A stretch of DNA of 5,403 nucleotides, taken from NCBI GenBank assembly GCA_019245555.1, contig JAFARH010000308.1, forward strand, positions 1-5,403, written 5' to 3'. The translations under genes and the position numbers were made by a program. Positions 1 to 5,395 of this stretch are shown one piece after another. This DNA comes from Betaproteobacteria bacterium. Lineage in GTDB: Bacteria; Pseudomonadota; Gammaproteobacteria; Burkholderiales; SG8-39. The first letter of the stretch is position 1. The number at the start of each line of letters is the position of its first letter. Below the pieces are notes generated by a model. That model was not told the origin of the DNA. It did not search any database and saw nothing but the letters and a program-made list of their open reading frames with translations.

Positions 1-1
1 G

Positions 2-373
2 AGCGCGACGATGTTCATTCCGATCTGGGTCAAGGCGGCGGTCGCGATTGCGCTCGGCCTCGGCACGATGATCGGCTGGAAACGCATCGTCGTGACGGTC
101 GGCGAAAAAATCGGCAAGTCTCATCTGACCTACGCTCAGGGCGCCTCGGCAGAGGTTGTGGCGATGCTGACGATCGGCGCGGCGGACGTCTACGGCCTCC
201 CAGTCTCCACCACCCACGTGCTCTCCTCGGGCGTGGCCGGCACCATGGCCGCGAACAAGTCCGGCCTGCAGATGGCGACGATCCGGAATCTCGTGATGGC
301 TTGGGTGCTCACGCTGCCCATGGCCATCCTGCTTTCCGGCTCGCTGTACTGGCTGTTCACGCATTTCTTCTGA
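2..373 (+). CDS. pitA: PitA-like low-affinity inorganic phosphate transporter, C-terminal part (5' end outside window)
   Basis: This is the C-terminal 123 residues of an inner-membrane PiT-family carrier, which imports phosphate (as metal-phosphate complexes in E. coli) using the proton gradient. The reading frame is open to the left edge, so the ATG at 11 is internal and the true start lies outside the window. Visible features are a hydrophobic helix near the beginning, then the family's C-terminal signature: a TYAQGASAE segment, PVSTTHVLSSGVAGT, a GLQ turn, and a last hydrophobic helix ending in LSGSLYWLFTHFF. From memory these align nearly block for block with the end of E. coli PitA, including the LYWL ending, so the C-terminus appears complete. 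The next gene begins 23 bases after the stop on the same strand, so the two are probably co-transcribed. Family assignment is secure; PitA rather than another PiT subgroup is likely. Confidence 0.9.
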   Translation, partial: SATMFIPIWVKAAVAIALGLGTMIGWKRIVVTVGEKIGKSHLTYAQGASAEVVAMLTIGAADVYGLPVSTTHVLSSGVAGTMAANKSGLQMATIRNLVMAWVLTLPMAILLSGSLYWLFTHFF

Positions 374-396
374 ACGACAACGACCAGGAGCTTTCC

Positions 397-606
397 ATGA
401 GCGAGCATCACATTCACCAGCATCACGAAGAAGCGGCGAAGCACCATGAGCACGCCGCGAGGCACCATCGCGAAGCCGCCAAGCACGCGGAAAAGGGCGA
501 CCACGACAAGGCTTCGCACCACGCGCACATCGCGCACGGCCACAAGCTGCACGCGACCGAGCACGCCGAGCTCGCCGCGAAGAAGCACGCGCACAAGCAC
601 AGCTAG
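397..606 (+). CDS. small histidine-rich protein, putative metal binder
   Basis: A 69-residue protein with 22 histidines, the rest mostly Ala, Glu and Lys. The start is well supported: the ATG at 397 follows CCAGGAG (384-390) by six bases. It has no signal peptide or membrane segment, so it should be cytoplasmic. The composition suggests two amphipathic helices (about 10-32 and 37-66) joined by a KGDHD turn, with HH pairs recurring along each helix. Histidine clusters of this kind normally bind divalent metals such as Ni, Co, Zn or Cu; that is inference from composition, since no named family was recognised. It sits 23 bases after the Pit gene. Pit carriers move metal-phosphate complexes, so buffering metal that enters with phosphate is a plausible role. 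The small size and odd composition mean gene finders could miss it, but the ribosome site and tight spacing argue that it is real. Confidence 0.8.
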   Translation: MSEHHIHQHHEEAAKHHEHAARHHREAAKHAEKGDHDKASHHAHIAHGHKLHATEHAELAAKKHAHKHS

Positions 607-626
607 AGGTTTGTGAAAGCGGCAAG

Positions 627-648
627 CCGCCGCGCCCTCGCGCGGCGG
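627..648 (+). terminator. GC hairpin after the Pit/histidine-rich genes
   Basis: A nine-pair stem (627-635 with 640-648) closes a CCTC loop, 20 bases after the stop of the histidine-rich gene. The following bases (TATATTCCGTCT) are AT-leaning but not a true T-tract, so it may be a weak or Rho-assisted terminator, or a 3'-end stabiliser. Confidence 0.5.
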
Positions 649-726
649 TATATTCCGTCTCGTATAAGCGCAGGCTTATTCGGTAGGCAGAGCACGGTTC
701 TATGAACCGGAAGGGGCTAAGCCAAC

Positions 727-753
727 GTCGGCTTCTGGCCGAAAGCGGACCTT
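727..753. repeat. short palindromic intergenic repeat, copy 1
   Basis: The bases 736-753 (TGGCCGAAAGCGGACCTT) match 1522-1539 at 16 of 18 positions. The copy is an inverted repeat: 727-733 pairs with 744-750 with one mismatch. Motifs of the form GTCCGCT...AGCGGAC are, as I recall, common dispersed intergenic repeats in proteobacterial genomes and often produce spurious short proteins. Confidence 0.55.
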
Positions 754-859
754 GCTGCAAAGACTTGTGCCTTGCTGAAGGCACGAAAGCGCATCGTCAG
801 GGTAAGAGCGCATACTGAAACTGCGCCGGTTGTTCCTACTACGGCAGATGAGGCGCACT

Positions 860-898
860 GAGGCCCGAACTCTCCCTGAGGGCGGGCCTCTTTCATTT
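860..898 (+). terminator. intrinsic terminator-like hairpin with T-rich tail
   Basis: An eight-pair stem, GAGGCCCG (860-867) with CGGGCCTC (883-890), closes a 15-base loop and is followed by TTTCATTT (891-898). On the + strand this is a good Rho-independent terminator shape. It lies 254 bases beyond the last upstream gene, so either readthrough ends here or a short non-coding transcript from within 650-860 does. Confidence 0.55.
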
Positions 899-1042
899 CC
901 AATTGACGAGGGCGAAGTCACTATGAGGCGTGAACATCTGACTGCTAATCGCCGATAAACCTCGACCCACTGGACGACCGGTCTCGGCCAGACGCGAGCG
1001 GCGCCGCCGAGATTGCGGGGAAGCAGAGCGAGCCGGATGTGA

Positions 1043-1411
<369 letters not shown>

Positions 1412-1511
1412 ACCAGGTGCGTCGGAGACGCGTGGGAAGGTAAGAGCGCTGCCGGTGCCGTTCTACCCGTTACAGCAATCGCGCGGAAGGCTAACCAACA
1501 CGTTTTTGAAT

Positions 1512-1539
1512 GTCCGCTATTTGGCCGGTAGCGGACCTT
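1512..1539. repeat. short palindromic intergenic repeat, copy 2
   Basis: GTCCGCTA (1512-1519) and TAGCGGAC (1529-1536) form a perfect eight-pair inverted repeat around TTTGGCCGG, followed by CTT. It is in the same orientation as the copy at 727-753. It lies between the convergent glnB and barrel genes and could act as a bidirectional 3'-end structure. Confidence 0.6.
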
Positions 1540-1589
1540 AGCCAAAACCATTTGCCCGCGCGGATCCGGCGGGCGATCAACGCGACGTC

Positions 1590-2216
1590 CTAGAACTTCA
1601 TGCCGAGACCGACCTGGAAGAGGTCAATCGCGGTCGTGCCGGTCGTGCCATTCACGCCGACATGCGCATAGTGGTCCCAGCCGACGCGGGTATAGACGCC
1701 GTTGTCGAACTCGTACTTGAGGCCGAGGCCGGCGAGCCAGCCGGCGCGAGACTCCGACTTGCCTGATACCGGAACGGCCGCCGAGCTCGAGCTCGCGTTC
1801 AGGTCCACCGTGTTGTATTGGAAGCCGCCCTTGGCATAGAAGGACAGGCTCGATGAGAACGGAATGAAGCCGAGCGCGGCGAGTGAGAGCGCCTGCGCCT
1901 TGTATTTGCCGTTGATCGTGGTGGCGCCGGCGGTCGAGTCGTACTTGAACTTGCCGAGGTACTCGTACCCGCCCTCGACGCCGAAGTGCTCGCTCATCCG
2001 GTAGCCGATCTCGAGGCCGGCCGCCTTGTCGGTCGTGTGAAGGTTGGTCGACGCGCCGTTGATGCCCTGGTTCGCGAGCGCACCGTTGATGTCCGTACCG
2101 CTCATGCCGAGGCGGCTCGCGCCGGCATTGATTCCGGCATACCAGCCGGTGTTGTCGGCGCGAGCGGCGCCGCACGAAAGGATAAGGACAGCTACAGCCA
2201 GTGAAGCCTTGTTCAT
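1590..2216 (-). CDS. OmpA-like eight-stranded outer-membrane beta-barrel protein (paralogue A)
   Basis: A 208-residue protein starting at the ATG at 2216, which is preceded by AAGGGGGG (2221-2228). An upstream in-frame start (2264) would put 16 residues in front of the signal peptide and is unlikely. Residues 1-20 are a signal peptide ending in ARA before DNTGWYAG. C15 within it does not form a standard lipobox. The mature part shows alternating barrel strands matching the OmpA membrane domain: WYAG near the start, IGYRMSEHFGVEGGYEYLG, a YKAQALSLAALGFIPF strand pair, a WLAGLGLKYEF strand, and a final GLGMKF ending in Phe as the barrel-assembly signal. The C-terminal peptidoglycan-binding OmpA domain is absent. 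It is a tandem paralogue of the next gene, about half identical by eye with the same strand order, 128 bases downstream of it. Substrate or partner cannot be told; small barrels of this type are structural, adhesive or slow pores. Confidence 0.87.
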   Translation of the reverse strand: MNKASLAVAVLILSCGAARADNTGWYAGINAGASRLGMSGTDINGALANQGINGASTNLHTTDKAAGLEIGYRMSEHFGVEGGYEYLGKFKYDSTAGATTINGKYKAQALSLAALGFIPFSSSLSFYAKGGFQYNTVDLNASSSSAAVPVSGKSESRAGWLAGLGLKYEFDNGVYTRVGWDHYAHVGVNGTTGTTAIDLFQVGLGMKF

Positions 2217-2296
2217 GTTCCCCCCTTGGGATGCTGGATAGTGCCAAAAAAACGGGATCGGCATCGGCCGATTTCGTTACAGACTTTGTTAGAAGC

Positions 2297-2328
2297 CGTG
2301 CGGCCGGCGGGGGAGGCGCCGGCGCACG
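2297..2328 (-). terminator. strong hairpin between the two barrel genes
   Basis: Two six-pair stems (2297-2302 with 2323-2328, and 2304-2309 with 2317-2322) stack with one bulged G and close a seven-base loop. It lies 17 bases after the stop of the upstream barrel gene. There is no real T-tract on the - strand, so attenuation or 3'-end protection is as likely as full termination. Confidence 0.45.
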
Positions 2329-2344
2329 GGTACAGCACCAGCAA

Positions 2345-2977
2345 TCAGAAGCGCATGCCAACGCCGATTTGATAGAGGTCGATCGAGCCTTTGCCCGTCG
2401 ATGCGCTGTCGCCGACGTGCTCATAGCGATCCCAGCCGAGCTTGGTGTAGTAGCCGCCGTCGAAGTCGTACGTGAGTCCACCGCCCACGAGCCATCCGGT
2501 GCTCGAGCTCGACTGATTCGATACCGCGGTGGCGCCGGTCGTCGAGCTCGCGGTGAGATCCATCTCCGTGCGCGTCACGCCGAGCTTGCCGTAGGCAGAC
2601 CAGTTGCGCGTGAACGGATAGATGCCGAGCGCCGAAAGCGAGAGCGCGCTCGGCTTCAGCTTCCCGTTGATCGTATCGGCCGCGGTCGTCGAGCTGTAGG
2701 CGTAGCGGCCGAGGCTCTCCCATGCGGCCTCGGCTGCGAAGTTGCGGTTGAAGCGGTAACCGCCGCTGATGCCGATGCTCTTGTCGCTCTGGTCGATGGA
2801 CGTCGAGCTGGCGATGCCCTGGTTCGCAAGTGCGCCGTCGATGTCGCCGCCCGAGATGCCGAGGCGCGTATAGCCGAGGTCGAGGCCGGCATACCAGCCG
2901 TCCTTTTCTCCGCTCTGCGCGAATGCGGCGCTGCTGGCGAGTGCGAGTGCGGCAGCCAAGGTCAATTTGTTTTTCAT
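2345..2977 (-). CDS. OmpA-like eight-stranded outer-membrane beta-barrel protein (paralogue B)
   Basis: A 210-residue protein. The ATG at 2977 is preceded by GAAGGAG (2983-2989) at a good distance. Residues 1-20 are a clear Sec signal peptide (MKNKL, then an Ala/Leu core ending AFA) before QSGEKDGWYAG. The mature part matches the OmpA transmembrane domain in order: GWYAGLDLGYTRLG, GGYRFNRNFAAEAAWESLGR, a paired strand through ALGIYPFTRNWSAYGKLG, a YDFDGGYYTKLGWDRYEHVGD strand pair, and the terminal IGVGMRF. No peptidoglycan-binding domain follows. Predicted surface loops are rich in Ser, Thr and Ala. It shares GALANQGI and many strand residues with paralogue A. A degenerate CpxR-type array (3027-3052) lies 49 bases upstream of the start, suggesting envelope-stress control. 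It is separated from cpxA by a strong terminator, so it must have its own promoter. Confidence 0.9.
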   Translation of the reverse strand: MKNKLTLAAALALASSAAFAQSGEKDGWYAGLDLGYTRLGISGGDIDGALANQGIASSTSIDQSDKSIGISGGYRFNRNFAAEAAWESLGRYAYSSTTAADTINGKLKPSALSLSALGIYPFTRNWSAYGKLGVTRTEMDLTASSTTGATAVSNQSSSSTGWLVGGGLTYDFDGGYYTKLGWDRYEHVGDSASTGKGSIDLYQIGVGMRF

Positions 2978-3026
2978 TGCGACTCCTTCGGTGAGAGAGG
3001 TGAGCCGCAGGTTGGGTGCCGCGCGC

Positions 3027-3052
3027 GTTAAGCGCGGTCAATGGCGCGTAAA
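3027..3052. promoter_or_regulatory. degenerate CpxR-type box array upstream of barrel gene B
   Basis: Read on the + strand the array is GTTAA-N5-GTCAA-N6-GTAAA, with half-sites at 3027, 3037 and 3048. The spacing of 10 then 11 bp equals that of the two stronger arrays in this window. In the direction of the barrel gene the half-sites read as TTTAC/TTGAC/TTAAC. Only the outermost half-site is perfect, so this is moderate evidence. Confidence 0.45.
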
Positions 3053-3072
3053 GCTGCGTGAGGAGTTGTGAC

Positions 3073-3112
3073 AAAAAAATGGCACGCCACGAAAGGGGAG
3101 GAGGGCGTGCCA
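3073..3112 (-). terminator. Rho-independent terminator of the cpxRA operon (and of the candidate small RNA)
   Basis: On the - strand a nine-pair stem TGGCACGCC/GGCGTGCCA (3104-3112 with 3080-3088) with a 15-base loop is followed directly by seven Ts (3079-3073). This is the best terminator in the window. It lies 115 bases beyond the cpxA stop. The loop contains CTCCTCCCC. Confidence 0.88.
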
Positions 3113-3160
3113 AACCAAGACTACAGGGGAGGAGTTTGTTTGCAGCTTAGGGCGCGACGC
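3073..3160 (-). ncRNA. candidate CpxR-controlled small RNA with two CUCCUCCCC motifs
   Basis: This is an inferred transcript; its 5' end is a guess. The region between the cpxA stop and the cpxA terminator has no protein gene, yet carries an array of CpxR-type half-sites (3172-3197) facing the terminator. A poor but possible -10 element, TCTATT (3170-3165 on the - strand), lies just inside it. The product would be about 85 bases. It carries CUCCUCCCC at 3134-3126 and again at 3103-3095. The second copy is fully exposed in the terminator loop and, with one stem base, reads CCUCCUCCC. Such motifs can pair with Shine-Dalgarno sequences and are known from the CcsR/cuckoo small RNAs of alphaproteobacteria. 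It could also be produced by processing the cpxA 3' UTR, as CpxQ is made from the cpxP 3' UTR in enterobacteria. Confidence 0.45.
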
Positions 3161-3171
3161 GGCCAATAGAC

Positions 3172-3197
3172 GTAACCGACGAGTAAAGCTGGGTAAA
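3172..3197. promoter_or_regulatory. CpxR-type box array downstream of cpxA
   Basis: Read on the + strand the array is GTAAC-N6-GTAAA-N5-GTAAA, with half-sites at 3172, 3183 and 3193. The last two reproduce the published E. coli CpxR consensus GTAAA-N5-GTAAA exactly, within two perfect copies of GTAAAGCT. It lies 30-55 bases beyond the cpxA stop, away from any protein start. The - strand orientation (TTTAC towards 3160) fits a promoter for the candidate small RNA. Confidence 0.6.
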
Positions 3198-3227
3198 GCT
3201 CGGCCGACGAAAACGTCAGCCCGAATC

Positions 3228-4583
3228 TCAACCATGGGCAAGCGGAAGTTCAACTTCGACCTGCAGGCCGCCGCCCACGACGTTCGCCGCGCGGATCGCG
3301 CCGCCGTGCGCATCGACGGCGCGCTGTGCGATCGCGAGGCCGAGGCCAAAGCCGGCCGTGCCTTGGCCCGATTCGCCGCGGTAGAACGGATCGAAGACTT
3401 TCTCGAGCTCGCTTGGCGTGATGCCCGGGCCGTGGTCCGTGACGCTCAGGATGGCCGCAGTGCGCGTGGTGTGCACCTGCACTTCGACCGTCGTGCCCTC
3501 TTTCGTGAACTTGATGGCGTTGCGCACGATATTCTCGACTGCGCGATGCAGCAGGTCGGCGTTGCCCATGACCGGCGCATCGCCGCTCGCGCTGAAGCGC
3601 ACGCCGCGCTTGAGCATCTCTGCCTCGAAGCGCGCGTCCTCGGCGATGCTCGCGGCGATGTAGGCGAGGTCGACTCGTTCCTTCGCGCGCGATGCAGTGC
3701 CGCTCTCAAGGCGCGCGAGCGCGAGCACTTCGCCGACCATGCTGTCGAGGCGAGTCGCCTCGCGCTCGATGCGCTCGAGCGTCGCTTCGAGCTTGGCGGG
3801 CTCCTGGCGAGCGAGGCCGATCGCGGCGTGTAATCGCGCGAGCGGCGAGCGCAGCTCGTGCGAGACGTCGTGCAGCAGGCGTCGCTGCGCGCTTACCAGC
3901 ATCTGCAGCTGCTGCGCCATGCGGTCGAAGTCGCGGCCGAGGTCGGCGATCTCGTCGCGGCGCCGTCCCATGCGGGGACTCACGCGCGTTTCGAGGTGCC
4001 CGGCCGCCGCTTCGCCGAAGGCCCAGCGCAGGTTGCGGATCGGGCGCGCGAGATACCAGGCGAGCAGCATGCTGAACGCGAGGCTGGTGGCGAGGCCGAT
4101 GACGACGAACTCCCACGGCGCGATCGGCGGCTCGGGCGGCGGACGCCCGCCCGGGCCGCGCGGCATCGGGCCCGGCGGGCGCGTGACGAAGATCAGGTAT
4201 TGCGTGCCATCGGGAGCGGCGATGTGCCGTGCTCCGCCGCGATTTTCCTCGCTGTGGGCTGCGACCTCGCGAGCGCTGGCCAGCGCCGCCTGCGGAACTT
4301 CGCGGCCGATGACATCTCGCCCGGCGTCGTCGACGGCGAAAAGAATGGCGCCGCGGCGCGAGTGCACTTCGGCGATCCACTGTTTCAACGCTTCCAGGCC
4401 GCCATGGCGTAGCGTTGCCGCCGCCAGGTCCACCGTCATGCGCGACGGCGGTCCGGCGGCGAGGTCCGGCGGTTGCTGCTGCTGGGCGCGATGCTGCAGC
4501 CACACGGCCGTGCCGGCGCCAACCGCAGCAACGACGAGCGCCAGCCAGAAGCCGATGAAGATCTTCCAGAAGAGCCGGCCCAA
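3228..4583 (-). CDS. cpxA: CpxA-type envelope-stress sensor histidine kinase
   Basis: A 451-residue inner-membrane sensor kinase, the expected partner of the adjacent CpxR-like regulator. It begins with TTG (4583-4581), one base after the regulator's stop; AAGGAG (4593-4588) lies four bases ahead, and MGRLFWK is a typical start for this family. In order: membrane helix 1 (about 8-30), a periplasmic domain (about 31-157) ending in a Pro/Gly-rich stretch (135-154), membrane helix 2 (about 158-178), a HAMP linker (about 179-231), the H-box LLHDVSHELRSPL with phosphoaccepting H242, the N-box NIVRNAIKF (351-359), DHGPGI (383-388), the F-box FDPFYRG (397-403) and the G2 box GFGLGLAIA (411-419). All catalytic motifs are intact. 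CpxA kinases autophosphorylate, pass phosphate to CpxR and act as phosphatases without stress. The symbol rests on synteny, the partner's identity and the CpxR-type boxes; kinase function itself is certain. Confidence 0.88.
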   Translation of the reverse strand: MGRLFWKIFIGFWLALVVAAVGAGTAVWLQHRAQQQQPPDLAAGPPSRMTVDLAAATLRHGGLEALKQWIAEVHSRRGAILFAVDDAGRDVIGREVPQAALASAREVAAHSEENRGGARHIAAPDGTQYLIFVTRPPGPMPRGPGGRPPPEPPIAPWEFVVIGLATSLAFSMLLAWYLARPIRNLRWAFGEAAAGHLETRVSPRMGRRRDEIADLGRDFDRMAQQLQMLVSAQRRLLHDVSHELRSPLARLHAAIGLARQEPAKLEATLERIEREATRLDSMVGEVLALARLESGTASRAKERVDLAYIAASIAEDARFEAEMLKRGVRFSASGDAPVMGNADLLHRAVENIVRNAIKFTKEGTTVEVQVHTTRTAAILSVTDHGPGITPSELEKVFDPFYRGESGQGTAGFGLGLAIAQRAVDAHGGAIRAANVVGGGLQVEVELPLAHG

Positions 4584-4584
4584 G

Positions 4585-5256
4585 CTACTCCTTCACGAGG
4601 TGGTAGCCGAGGCCACGCACCGTGCGGATGAGCTTGCCGCCATCGCCGAGCTTCTGCCGGATGCTCGAGAGGTGCACGTCGATCGAGCGATCGAAGCGCG
4701 CGAGCGGCCGGCCGAGCGCGTTTTCCGAGATCTCCTGCTTCGAGACGACGCGGCCGGCGTTTCGCATCAGCACCTCGAGCACGTTGAACTCGATCGAGGT
4801 CAGGTGCAGCTCGCGCCCGCGCCATTGCACGCGGCGCTTCTCGGGCCAGAGCGCGATCGGCCCGACCTCGATCGGTCCGCCATCCGAACCGGGTTGCGCG
4901 CGGCGCAGGATCGCGCGCAGGCGTGCCACCAATTCGCGCGGCGTGCAGGGCTTCGGCACGTAGTCGTCGGCGCCGAGCTCGAGTCCCACGATGCGGTCGA
5001 CGTCGTCGCCGCGCGCGGTGAGCATGATCACCGGAACCCGGCTCGATTGACGAATCTGCCGCAGCGCCTCGATGCCGTCGAGCTTCGGCATCATCACGTC
5101 GAGCACGATGATCTGGTAGCTGCCGGACAGCGCGAGCCGCGCCGCGGCCTCGCCGTCGTGCACTGCGGTGACGCCGAAGCCTTCGCGCTCGAGATATTCG
5201 GTAAGCATGCCCGACAGCTCGACATCGTCGTCGGCGAGGAGGACCTGTGCGCTCAT
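4585..5256 (-). CDS. cpxR: CpxR-type response regulator (OmpR/PhoB family)
   Basis: A 223-residue cytoplasmic transcription factor. The ATG at 5256 (MSAQVLLADDD) is preferred; an in-frame TTG at 5286 would add ten residues not expected for a receiver domain. The receiver domain (about 3-117) has acidic D10 and D11, phosphoacceptor D53 in LDVMMPK, T80 in MLTARG and K102. The winged-helix domain (about 125-222) ends in RTVRGLGYHLV. Several stretches track E. coli CpxR from memory more closely than generic OmpR homologues do: GLELGADDYxPKP, RELVAR(L/I)RAILRR, and LGxxLxxFDRxIDxH in the DNA-binding part. C104 follows KP, where E. coli CpxR has Phe. The gene leads a tight operon with the kinase. 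Its upstream region carries four phased CpxR-type half-sites (5310-5345), suggesting autoregulation. The ribosome site is weak. Confidence 0.9.
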   Translation of the reverse strand: MSAQVLLADDDVELSGMLTEYLEREGFGVTAVHDGEAAARLALSGSYQIIVLDVMMPKLDGIEALRQIRQSSRVPVIMLTARGDDVDRIVGLELGADDYVPKPCTPRELVARLRAILRRAQPGSDGGPIEVGPIALWPEKRRVQWRGRELHLTSIEFNVLEVLMRNAGRVVSKQEISENALGRPLARFDRSIDVHLSSIRQKLGDGGKLIRTVRGLGYHLVKE

Positions 5257-5309
5257 ATTCGTCGCGATGATACGGCCGGACCGCAAGACCGCTTCCGAGC
5301 ATTCCGTTC

Positions 5310-5345
5310 TTTACTTACCTTTACGGTGGCTTTACCGCTCTTTAG
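5310..5345. promoter_or_regulatory. four phased CpxR-type half-sites between cpxR and the divergent gene
   Basis: On the + strand: TTTAC at 5310, 5320 and 5331, then TTTAG at 5341, so the steps are 10, 11 and 10 bp. On the - strand this reads GTAAA-N6-GTAAA-N5-GTAAA, preceded by one half-site with a mismatch. One-turn phasing suits head-to-tail binding of an OmpR-family regulator. The array lies 54 bases from the cpxR start and 50 from the divergent start, so it can control both. Confidence 0.75.
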
Positions 5346-5383
5346 CCCCGTGCGGGCAAGACTGTGCGCACAATTCCTACTAT

Positions 5384-5390
5384 AGGAGGA
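5384..5390 (+). promoter_or_regulatory. ribosome binding site of the divergent gene
   Basis: AGGAGGA lies five bases before the ATG at 5396. It is a near-perfect Shine-Dalgarno and is what identifies that ATG as a real start. Confidence 0.7.
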
Positions 5391-5395
5391 TCACC

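Noticed and set aside
655..715. tRNA-like look (GGTAGGCAGAGCA followed by a small stem-loop)
   Set aside because: The putative anticodon loop lacks T33, and no acceptor stem or T-arm can be paired around it.
1554..1574. Hairpin GCCCGC/GCGGGC downstream of barrel gene A
   Set aside because: Six pairs only, with no T-tract in the - direction; too weak to call a terminator.
2232..2247. Sigma-54-like element (TGGCAC...GC) upstream of barrel gene A, - strand
   Set aside because: GG and GC are nine bases apart instead of ten, and the start site would fall in the ribosome site.
2201..3031. 276-residue open frame on the + strand opposite barrel gene B
   Set aside because: Low-complexity Ala/Arg composition antisense to a well-supported barrel gene.
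5378..5383. TACTAT as a -10 element for the divergent gene
   Set aside because: Transcription would start at about 5390, leaving the strong ribosome site out of the mRNA.
3697..5385. 562-residue open frame on the + strand opposite cpxR and cpxA
   Set aside because: Arg/Ser/Ala-rich translation with no domain and no ribosome site; it is the antisense shadow of two clear genes in GC-rich DNA.
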